A stretch of DNA of 42,035 nucleotides from Deltaproteobacteria bacterium (GTDB taxonomy: Bacteria > Myxococcota_A > UBA9160 > SMWR01). The position numbers were made by a program, and so were the translations under genes. This document shows, piece by piece, positions 1 to 6,978 of the stretch. The number at the start of each line of letters is the position of its first letter. Within the stretch, counting starts at the first letter, position 1. The notes beneath the pieces are model-generated. The model did no database searches, was not told where the DNA came from, and worked only from the letters and a program-made list of their open reading frames with translations. The stretch covers positions 1-42,035 of the forward strand of contig JAHEJV010000007.1 in NCBI GenBank assembly GCA_024638705.1. Direction: 5' to 3'.

Positions 1-1
1 G

Positions 2-616
2 CTCGACGCCGAGGGCCCGGTCTTCTCGGCCGGGCACGACTTCGGCGACATGGCCGGCCGCGACCTCGCCGGGATGCGCGAGCTGCTCGAGCGCTGCGCC
101 TCGTTGATGCGGCGCGTGCAGCGCATCCCGCAGCCGGTGCTCGCGAGCGTGGCGGGCTTCGCGACGGCCGCGGGATGTCAGCTCGTCGCCACCTGCGACC
201 TCGCGGTGGCGTCCAGCGAGGCGCGCTTCGCCGTGCCCGGTGGCGGCGGCGGACTCTTCTGCCATACGCCGATGGTGGCGGTGAGTCGGTCGATCGGTCG
301 CAAGCGCGCTCTCGAGATGCTGATGACCGGCGACCCGATCGACGCCGCCACGGCGGCCGACTGGGGGCTCGTCAACCGCATCGTCCCGGCGGATCGGCTC
401 GAGGAGGAGTCCTGGCATCTCCTAGAGCGGGCGACGCGCGGCAGCGCCTTCAGCAAGGGGATCGGGAAGCAGGCCTACTACGCCCAGGTCGATCTCGATC
501 AGCCGAAGGCCTACGAATACGCCACCGAGGTGATGGCGAGCGCGTCGCAGCACCCGGACGCGCAGGAGAACATGCGCGCCTTCCTCGAGAAGCGCAGGCC
601 GGTCTTCGAGGACTGA
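2..616 (+). CDS. Enoyl-CoA hydratase/isomerase family protein, ECHDC3-like (5' partial)
   Basis: This is a crotonase-fold protein whose N-terminus lies before the window. The frame is open from base 2 and ends with TGA at 614-616. The first oxyanion-hole segment (FSAGHDFGDM) and the second (ASVAGFATAAGCQLVATCDLAVAS) are both visible, followed by GLFCHTP and a C-terminal helical region (RALEMLMTGDPIDAATAADWGLVN). The layout matches the ECHDC3 group. The two glutamates that hydrate enoyl-CoA in classical crotonases appear to be replaced: Gln in GCQL and Gly in the PGGGGG stretch. Ordinary hydratase activity is therefore doubtful, although CoA-thioester binding is likely. It converges with the SGNH hydrolase gene, 4 bp away. 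Confidence 0.85.
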   Translation, partial: LDAEGPVFSAGHDFGDMAGRDLAGMRELLERCASLMRRVQRIPQPVLASVAGFATAAGCQLVATCDLAVASSEARFAVPGGGGGLFCHTPMVAVSRSIGRKRALEMLMTGDPIDAATAADWGLVNRIVPADRLEEESWHLLERATRGSAFSKGIGKQAYYAQVDLDQPKAYEYATEVMASASQHPDAQENMRAFLEKRRPVFED

Positions 617-620
617 CGGC

Positions 621-1697
621 TCAGGTCGGGCCGAGCGCCCGGTCGAGGAATTCGGCGAGGCGGCGGTGTCCCTCCGCGGTGAGGTGGCCGTCGCCAGGGA
701 GCGCGCACGCGTCGCACTCGAGGAGGGATCCGGTCTCCAGGTAGCGGACCTGCGCCTTTCGCGCGGCGGAGCGCAGGAGTTCGAGGGCGCGACGCTTCCC
801 CTCGACGTCGCCTGGCGAGGACACGGGGAAGGCGTCGAGATACACGAGATAGAGATCCGCGCCGATCGCCCCGCAGCGGTCGGCGAGGTCGCCGACGATC
901 CGCTCGTAGTAGTGGGAGAGCACGGCGTGGGCTTCGTCTTCCAGCAGCGGCGTGTTGAACGGGCTCGGATCGTCGCTGCGCTCCGCTTCGCTGGATGCCC
1001 AGTTGCCGCGTTGGATCCGGCTGCGAAGCGCCAGGAAGAGCCGGTAGGTGCGAGACTGATACCGGAGTGTGCGCAGACGGGAATGCGGCATCGACGGACG
1101 CGACAGGATCTCTCCGCGAAGCGTTTCGTAGTCGAACGCGTGGATCTCCGGCATCTCGCGGAGACGATCGAGGCCCCGGTACTGCAGGAGGTCGGAGAAG
1201 TCGTTGTAGAACACGAACAGGACGACCTGCTGCGGCGAGAACGGCTCGAGAAAGGTGCGCAGCAGGACGTAGTGCTGGTAGAGACCGTCGCCCTGGCGCG
1301 AGAGGTTGTAGACAGAGTGCCCACGGCGCTCGAGCTGGCTCGCGACGCCGTCTTCCTCCTCGGTGCCGTGTCCGTAGATCATCGAGTCGCCGAGCAGCAA
1401 AGCGCCGTCGACCGGACGACCGGGCGGATTGCGAAAGCCCCGCTCGTCGGTGCGGTGGCTCCACGCATACCCGTTGAAGTAGGCGCGACGCGCGTCGTTC
1501 GGGTGCATGAAGTTCATCTCCGACGTGCGCTCGAAGTAGTAGATCCCGCCCGGCTTCGTCGTGTACGCGGAGAGGATCTGATTCGCAGTGCGCGATCCGA
1601 ACAGCTCGGGCTCGATGCGCAGCGCGACTTCGACGGCGGCCGCCACGAAGACGAGCGAGCCGGCCAGCAGGGCGAATCGGCTGATCCATTCTCTCAA
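621..1697 (-). CDS. SGNH/GDSL hydrolase family protein with N-terminal membrane anchor
   Basis: The protein (358 aa) begins with a hydrophobic segment (WISRFALLAGSLVFVAAAVEVAL) that should be a signal anchor, followed by an extracytoplasmic domain. The GDSMIYGHG block carries the presumed nucleophilic Ser, and DGHLTAEGH near the C-terminus supplies the Asp-x-His pair of the SGNH fold. Such proteins hydrolyse or transfer acyl groups on lipids or glycans; the substrate is not evident. I chose TTG at 1697 because it overlaps the TGA of the upstream gene (TTGA) and sits about 8 bases after a GGAG. The open frame extends further upstream, but only as low-complexity Arg-rich sequence antisense to nothing and overlapping its neighbour. 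Confidence 0.75.
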   Translation of the reverse strand: MREWISRFALLAGSLVFVAAAVEVALRIEPELFGSRTANQILSAYTTKPGGIYYFERTSEMNFMHPNDARRAYFNGYAWSHRTDERGFRNPPGRPVDGALLLGDSMIYGHGTEEEDGVASQLERRGHSVYNLSRQGDGLYQHYVLLRTFLEPFSPQQVVLFVFYNDFSDLLQYRGLDRLREMPEIHAFDYETLRGEILSRPSMPHSRLRTLRYQSRTYRLFLALRSRIQRGNWASSEAERSDDPSPFNTPLLEDEAHAVLSHYYERIVGDLADRCGAIGADLYLVYLDAFPVSSPGDVEGKRRALELLRSAARKAQVRYLETGSLLECDACALPGDGHLTAEGHRRLAEFLDRALGPT

Positions 1698-2383
1698 GCG
1701 TCGGCTCCGGGTTGGGATTGCGAGCCGGCATCGGCGCCGCGAAGGGAGGCCCCGAGCCCCGCTTCGGTCTCGTCGACCAGGATCTCCGCGAGGCGTTCGA
1801 TGCGCGGTTGCCATGACCGCGCCCAGCGGGAAACCCGGGGCATCTCATCGGGAGCGATGCGCAGGCGCGGACGTGCCCGCAGCGTTCGTTCGACGGCCTG
1901 GGCGACGCGGTCCGGGTCGTCGTACCGCGCCACGGGATCGTCGGCGCCGAGGTGGCGGGCGACGCGTCGCATCCGCACCCCTCCCTCCGGCCGGCTCCAG
2001 CCGACGCTGCGACTGGCGCTCGAAGCGGCCGACAGCGCCGCGGCGTAGCGGCGCACCGCCGCCGGGTGCGAGCGGCGATAGAGCGCCCCGTCCAGCAGGA
2101 GCTCGACCCCCACGTGCGCGACGCCCCGCGCCGGACCGCGTCCCACGCCGACGTCTAGCAGCTGTTCCGCGGCTTCCCGAGTCAGTGCGACGAACGTGGG
2201 CGCTGCGTGGAAGGCGCCGTCGCTTCGATGGTGGAACTGCATGCCCGCTGCGAGCGCCGTGTCCGGGGCCGCATCGGGGCGCGCTCCGATCCATCGCAAC
2301 CAGTCCGGCAACATCGCACCGAGGACGAAACCAGGGTCGTCGCGGAATCTCGACGCGAGCAGGGCGTGTGCGAAATAGTTCAT
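1694..2383 (-). CDS. Acyl carrier protein phosphodiesterase-like protein (AcpH/YajB-type N-terminus)
   Basis: The product is 229 aa. The start MNYFAHALLASRF followed by FVLGAMLPDWL resembles the AcpH family, which removes the 4'-phosphopantetheine arm from acyl carrier protein. The next helix contains GMQFHHRSDGAFH, matching the family's H-x-x-x-D metal-binding type of motif. The C-terminal half is helical and more divergent, with an Arg-rich end. It shares a TTGA overlap with the downstream SGNH hydrolase, so the two are probably co-transcribed, and is divergent from the deacylase gene 58 bp away. An ACP hydrolase role is inferred from motif resemblance only. Confidence 0.6.
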   Translation of the reverse strand: MNYFAHALLASRFRDDPGFVLGAMLPDWLRWIGARPDAAPDTALAAGMQFHHRSDGAFHAAPTFVALTREAAEQLLDVGVGRGPARGVAHVGVELLLDGALYRRSHPAAVRRYAAALSAASSASRSVGWSRPEGGVRMRRVARHLGADDPVARYDDPDRVAQAVERTLRARPRLRIAPDEMPRVSRWARSWQPRIERLAEILVDETEAGLGASLRGADAGSQSQPGADA

Positions 2384-2441
2384 TCCGGCGGGACGTTACA
2401 GGCGAGTATACTGCCCGGCACCCCCGAATACGGAGTCCGCG

Positions 2442-4172
2442 ATGCTAGACCTCAAGATCACCGGTGGAACCCTCGTCGACGGCAGCGGGTCCGCTGCGCG
2501 CCGCGGCGATGTCGGCGTGCGAGGAGGGCGCATCGTGGCGCTCGGCGACGTCGACGAAGACGCGAAGACGACGATCGATGCGTCGGGGAAGATCGTCGCG
2601 CCGGGCTTCGTCGATGTCCACACCCACTACGACGCGCAGGTTTTCTGGGACGGCACCCTCTCGCCCTCGTCGTTTCACGGCGTCACGTCGGTGATCGGAG
2701 GCAATTGCGGCTTCAGCATCGCGCCGCTCTCGGACACCGCGGGTGATTACCTCATGCGCATGCTCGCGCGCGTCGAGGGGATGCCGCTCGAGAGTCTCCA
2801 GGAAGGTGTGCCCTGGGACTGGCGCTCCTTCGGCGAGTATCTCGACCGCGTCGAGCCGCGGCTCGCGGTGAACGCGGGCTTCATGGTCGGCCACTCCGCG
2901 CTGCGACGCGTGGTGATGGGCGAGCGCGCGGTGGGACACGAGGCCACCGACGCCGAGCTCGAGGCGATGTGCACGCTGCTCGCGACGTCGCTGCGCGAGG
3001 GCGGGATGGGCTTCTCGTCGACGATCTCGCCGACCCACAACGACGGCGACGGACAGCCCGTGCCGTCGCGCCACGCCAGCCGCGAAGAGCTGCTCGCCCT
3101 GGCGCGGGTCGTCCGCGACTTCCCCGGCACGACGCTCGAGTTCCTGCCGGGCGTCGCGCAGTTCGAGGACGAGCAGAAGCAGCTGATGGCCGACCTCTCG
3201 CTCGCCGCGCGGCGTCCGCTCAACTGGAACGTCCTCGCCCCGAGCGCCGGCAACGGCGACTACGTCGAGGCCCAGCTCTCCGCGACCGATTTCGCGCGCG
3301 AGCGCGGCGCCGAGGTGATCGCCCTCACCGTGCCGCAGGCGATGACGGTGCGGATCAACCTGCTCTCCGGCTTCGTCTTCGACGCGCTGCCGGGGTGGGC
3401 CGCGTTCTTCCAGCTTCCCGTCGCCGAGCGGATCGCGAAGCTGCGCGACCCGGCCTTCCGCAAGCAGCTCGATGAGGGCGCCAACTCGGAGGCGGCGGGT
3501 CTGCTCCGCGGCCTCGCGAAGTGGGAGAACATGCGCGTCATCGAGGCGTTCTCCGAGGCGAACGCGGGCTGCACGGGGAAGACGGTCGGCGAGATCGCGG
3601 AGGCGGAGGGGAAGACGCCCTTCGACGCGATGATCGACCTCGCGATCGCCGACGAGCTGAAGACGTCTTTCATGCCGCCGGGCGCCGGCGATTCCGACGA
3701 CGATTGGAAGGCGCGCGGTCGCGTCTGGCACGACGACCGCGCGGTGATCGGCGCCTCCGATGCGGGTGCGCATCTCGACATGATCGACACCTTCGCCCTC
3801 GCGACCCAGGTGCTCGGCAATGGCGTGCGCCGCCACGGCGTGATGAGCCTCGAGGAGGCGGTGCGTCAGCTCACCGACGTGCCCGCGCGTCTCTACGGCC
3901 TGCGCGAGCGCGGTCGTCTCGAGGAGGGCTGGCACGCGGACGTCACCATCTTCGACGCCGAAAAGATCGAGTCGGGCCCGACCTACACGCGCCACGATCT
4001 GCCCGCCGGCGCTGGACGTCTCTACGCCGACGCCCACGGCATCGAGCACGTCTTCGTCGCGGGCACCGAGATCGTTCGGGGCGGGGAGCACACCGGCGCG
4101 CTGCCGGGAACTGTCCTGCGCTCGGGCCGGGACACCGACACGGTGGAAGTGCCGGGAGGCGGCGAGAGCTGA
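2442..4172 (+). CDS. N-acyl-D-amino-acid deacylase / amidohydrolase family 3
   Basis: This 576-aa amidohydrolase-superfamily enzyme probably hydrolyses N-acyl-D-amino acids or a related amide in the cytoplasm. A small beta-domain (residues 1-55, ending IVAPGFVDVHTHYD) precedes the TIM barrel. HTH at 60-62 gives two metal ligands, FMVGHSALR supplies a further His, and SDAGAHLD is the late catalytic Asp motif. GGNCGFSIAPL is characteristic of the D-aminoacylase family. Length is close to the usual 480-580. ATG follows a GGAG about 6 bases upstream, and a TATACT at 2407-2412 could be its -10 box. It overlaps the next small ORF by one base (TGATG). Confidence 0.88.
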   Translation: MLDLKITGGTLVDGSGSAARRGDVGVRGGRIVALGDVDEDAKTTIDASGKIVAPGFVDVHTHYDAQVFWDGTLSPSSFHGVTSVIGGNCGFSIAPLSDTAGDYLMRMLARVEGMPLESLQEGVPWDWRSFGEYLDRVEPRLAVNAGFMVGHSALRRVVMGERAVGHEATDAELEAMCTLLATSLREGGMGFSSTISPTHNDGDGQPVPSRHASREELLALARVVRDFPGTTLEFLPGVAQFEDEQKQLMADLSLAARRPLNWNVLAPSAGNGDYVEAQLSATDFARERGAEVIALTVPQAMTVRINLLSGFVFDALPGWAAFFQLPVAERIAKLRDPAFRKQLDEGANSEAAGLLRGLAKWENMRVIEAFSEANAGCTGKTVGEIAEAEGKTPFDAMIDLAIADELKTSFMPPGAGDSDDDWKARGRVWHDDRAVIGASDAGAHLDMIDTFALATQVLGNGVRRHGVMSLEEAVRQLTDVPARLYGLRERGRLEEGWHADVTIFDAEKIESGPTYTRHDLPAGAGRLYADAHGIEHVFVAGTEIVRGGEHTGALPGTVLRSGRDTDTVEVPGGGES

Positions 4173-4336
4173 TGGCGCGACGCGACGATCCCGTGGTGAT
4201 CGAGGTGGCCCTGAACGGAGTCCACGAGAGCAATGCGGAGCTGGTCGAGGAGGTGGTCGCGATGGCGAACGAAGTGGGGCGTCGCATCGCGACGCCGGCC
4301 GAGACGGCGAAGCTCTTCGGGTTCCCGCGCGCATGA
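4172..4336 (+). pseudogene. 54-residue BKACE/DUF849 remnant (N- and C-terminal pieces joined)
   Basis: The ORF starts at an ATG that shares one base with the deacylase stop (TGATG) and ends in an ATGA overlap with the alpha/beta hydrolase. Residues 6-15 (DPVVIEVALNG region) look like the first beta-strand of beta-keto acid cleavage enzymes (BKACE, DUF849). Residues from about 18 on (NAELVEEVVAMANEVGRR, then ATPAE and LFGF) look like their C-terminal helix and tail. The roughly 220-250 residues of TIM barrel between are absent. I infer an in-frame internal deletion of an old gene, kept perhaps because it couples translation of its neighbours. A genuine small protein is the alternative. Confidence 0.55.
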
Positions 4337-5517
4337 GTTCGCCCTGGCGACTCCTGGCGCTGCCGACGCTCGGCTTCGGATCCTTCGTCATCGAAGGCAT
4401 GGCCGCCGCGCGCGGCGACTCTGCCTACTCCGAGGTGCCGCCGGTCAAGCCGTCGCTCCGCGTCTTGGCGGAAGCCGCGCTGGATCGCAGCTTCTCGATC
4501 GGGATGAACCTGCTGACCGGCGTGCCGCATCCGACCACGCTGCGGCGCGCGCAGGCCGAGGCGCAGGCGATGGCGCGGTTTGCGGCGGAGAGCGGTTTCC
4601 ACGAGGACCCTGCCTCCTATCACCGCACGCCCCAGGCGCCGGCCGACGTGCAGCGCAAGGCGGCGCGCGCCTGGGCGGGGCCGCGACCGACGAGCTATGA
4701 AGATCTGCGCTTCCCGAGCGCGTACGCCCCGCACGCGGGCGAGCCGGGCGGACGTCGTTGGTTGAAGCATCCGACGAATCACACCTTCGCTGCCCAGCTC
4801 TTCGAGCACGAGGGCGCGCCGAGGCCCTGGGTCGTGTGCGTACATGGTTTCGGGATGGGCACGCCGGTGCCGAACTTCGCCGCGTTCCGGGCGGAATGGC
4901 TCCACCGCGAGCTCGGGTACAACGTCGTGATGCCGAGCCTGCCCCTGCACGGGCCCCGCAGCAGCGCGCGCATGTCCGGGGGCGAGGTGCTCACCCCCGA
5001 CTATCTCCAGCTCGCGCACCTCTTCGCCCAGGGCACCTGGGACGTCCGCCGCCTGATCGCCTGGATCCGCGCGCGCGGCGGCACGCGGATCGCGCTCTAC
5101 GGGCTGTCGCTCGGGGGGTATGTCAGCGCACTCGTGTCTTCGCTCGAAGACGATCTCAGCGGCGTGATCGCCGGCATTCCCGCGGTCGACTTCCCGAACG
5201 TGGCGCGCGACAACGAACCGTGGGTGATGAGTCGCTACGGGGAAGACCAGAAGATCGATTGGGAGGAGGTGCGCGGCGCCACCCACGCGGTGTCGCCCCT
5301 GGCGCACGCCCCGCGCGTGCCCGTCGAGCGCCGCTACATCTTCGCCGGCACGGCCGACCGCGTGGCGCGCCCCGACCAGGCGCGCGCACTCTGGCGTCAC
5401 TGGGACCGCTGCGCGATCCACTGGTTCTCTGGCGGACACGTCGCGGCGCAGTTCAATCGGAGCGTCACGCCGTTCGTGGAGCGGGCGTTGATCGAGAGCC
5501 TCGGCCGGAGCGACTGA
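4333..5517 (+). CDS. Alpha/beta hydrolase family protein
   Basis: The product is 394 aa. A roughly 160-residue N-terminal helical region of unknown role precedes an alpha/beta hydrolase domain. VCVHGFGMG (around 168-176) is the oxyanion-hole HG motif, GLSLGG contains the likely nucleophile Ser259, AGTADRVARP gives Asp342 and SGGHVA gives His369. It probably hydrolyses an ester or amide, substrate unknown. It is translationally coupled (ATGA) to the BKACE remnant and lies in the deacylase operon. It converges with the WS/DGAT gene with 22 bp between stops. Confidence 0.8.
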   Translation: MSSPWRLLALPTLGFGSFVIEGMAAARGDSAYSEVPPVKPSLRVLAEAALDRSFSIGMNLLTGVPHPTTLRRAQAEAQAMARFAAESGFHEDPASYHRTPQAPADVQRKAARAWAGPRPTSYEDLRFPSAYAPHAGEPGGRRWLKHPTNHTFAAQLFEHEGAPRPWVVCVHGFGMGTPVPNFAAFRAEWLHRELGYNVVMPSLPLHGPRSSARMSGGEVLTPDYLQLAHLFAQGTWDVRRLIAWIRARGGTRIALYGLSLGGYVSALVSSLEDDLSGVIAGIPAVDFPNVARDNEPWVMSRYGEDQKIDWEEVRGATHAVSPLAHAPRVPVERRYIFAGTADRVARPDQARALWRHWDRCAIHWFSGGHVAAQFNRSVTPFVERALIESLGRSD

Positions 5518-5539
5518 GCCCGGCGCATCGCTCTGCCGC

Positions 5540-6967
5540 TCAGGCTTCGGCCGACTTCACCATCTCGAGCGGCGCTCTGCTCCGCGACGACTCCGCGAGC
5601 TCGTCGAAGGATGCTTCGAGCGCGGCCGCGAAGCGATCGATGTCGGGCAGTCGATCGAAGTCGGCGTTCAGCGCCCAGCACAGCTTTCCGTCGTAGCTCA
5701 TGATTGCGACGGCGAGCGCGTGGTCCTCGCGCAGCGGGGCGATCCCGAAGCCTTCGAGAAGACGCGCGCCACGGAAGTAGAGCGGCGTCTGCGGGCCGGG
5801 CAGGTTCATGACCGCGAGGTCGACGGGCCGTCGCGAGATGGCGCGAGCGCCGAGGCTCAGGCGACGCGAGCCCGTCCATTCGGCCAGGCCGACCAGCGTG
5901 CGCGCGCCGAGCGCGGGGTTGGCGTCGCGCAGCGCCTGGGTCTGGGTCTGGATCCGCGCGACCCGCGCACGCGGGTCCTTCTCCCAGATCGGCATCTCGA
6001 CGATCCACTCGCCGATGGTCTCGTGGCCGCCCTCGGTGTCGAGAGTGACGGGCGCCGACACGCAGAAGTCGATCGTCGCGGGGTTGACCAGGCGCTCGCT
6101 CAGGAAACGACGGATCGCGCCGGCGAGCACCGCGAGCAGCACGTCGTGGATCGGCGCGTCGAGCACACGGTGCGCGTGCTGCACGATCTCGAGCGGGATG
6201 ACGCCGCGAGCGAAGCGACGATGCGGACCGGCCGGTCCCGAGAGCGGCGTCTCGTTGCGCGGCTTCACCGAATAACCGAGCAGACCGGCCACGCCGCGCG
6301 CGCGCAGCTCGAGGTCGTGGCGCCACTCGCGATTGCGGAGCACGCCTTCGAGGCGCTCGAGTCGTCGCCGCGGGATGCGCGCCTGGCGGATCACCTCGTC
6401 GCGCACGAGCTCGAACGCGGAGGGCATCGGGCGCGGCTTGTAGCTCGCGATGCGCGGTTCGGGCGGGTGGGGCTCGTCGGAAAGCAGCGCCTCGATCAGA
6501 TCGCTTTCGGCGGCCGGGTCGACCATGCAGTGATGCGTCTTCCAGAGCATCGCGAAACGACCGTCCGCAAGGCCTTCGATCACCCAGCATTCCCACAGCG
6601 GCCGATGCCGATCGAGGCGCTGGGCGTGGATGCGCGACACCATCCGACGCAGCTGATCCTCGCTGCCGGGCTTCGGCAGGCTCGTGTGGCGCAGGTGGTA
6701 CTCGAGACTGAAGTCGGGATCGTCGACCCAGATCGGGTGATCCTCGAAGGGGATCCAGCGCAGCTTCTGGCGCGCGCGCGGGACGGTGGCCAGCCGCGCT
6801 TCGATGCCGTCGCGGATCGCGAGGAAGTCGACGCCGCCCGCCTTGTGGGCGAGGTCGCCGGGCTCGAAGACGAGCAGGACGGCGCTGTGCGAGAACGTCC
6901 GCGATCCCTCGCGGACCAGGAAGCTCGCACTCTGGGGCGAGAGGCGTTCGTAGTAGGTGCGCGGCAT
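5540..6967 (-). CDS. Wax ester synthase / diacylglycerol acyltransferase (WS/DGAT) family protein
   Basis: This 475-aa protein transfers an acyl group from acyl-CoA to an alcohol or diacylglycerol and so belongs to storage-lipid or surface-lipid synthesis. The start MPRTYYERLSPQSASFL, the acyltransferase motif HHCMVDP at 145-151, and MNLPGP in the C-terminal half are WS/DGAT hallmarks. The catalytic motif is usually HHxxxDG; here the last Gly is Pro, while both His and the Asp are intact. The length is normal. It starts 11 bp after the usher stop on the same strand, so it may be the last gene of the fimbrial run. Confidence 0.88.
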   Translation of the reverse strand: MPRTYYERLSPQSASFLVREGSRTFSHSAVLLVFEPGDLAHKAGGVDFLAIRDGIEARLATVPRARQKLRWIPFEDHPIWVDDPDFSLEYHLRHTSLPKPGSEDQLRRMVSRIHAQRLDRHRPLWECWVIEGLADGRFAMLWKTHHCMVDPAAESDLIEALLSDEPHPPEPRIASYKPRPMPSAFELVRDEVIRQARIPRRRLERLEGVLRNREWRHDLELRARGVAGLLGYSVKPRNETPLSGPAGPHRRFARGVIPLEIVQHAHRVLDAPIHDVLLAVLAGAIRRFLSERLVNPATIDFCVSAPVTLDTEGGHETIGEWIVEMPIWEKDPRARVARIQTQTQALRDANPALGARTLVGLAEWTGSRRLSLGARAISRRPVDLAVMNLPGPQTPLYFRGARLLEGFGIAPLREDHALAVAIMSYDGKLCWALNADFDRLPDIDRFAAALEASFDELAESSRSRAPLEMVKSAEA

Positions 6968-6978
6968 GGATCCAGCTT

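Noticed and set aside
2445-4400. 651-codon minus-strand open frame opposite the deacylase
   Set aside because: Arg/His-rich translation with no family resemblance. The plus frame has the full amidohydrolase motif set.
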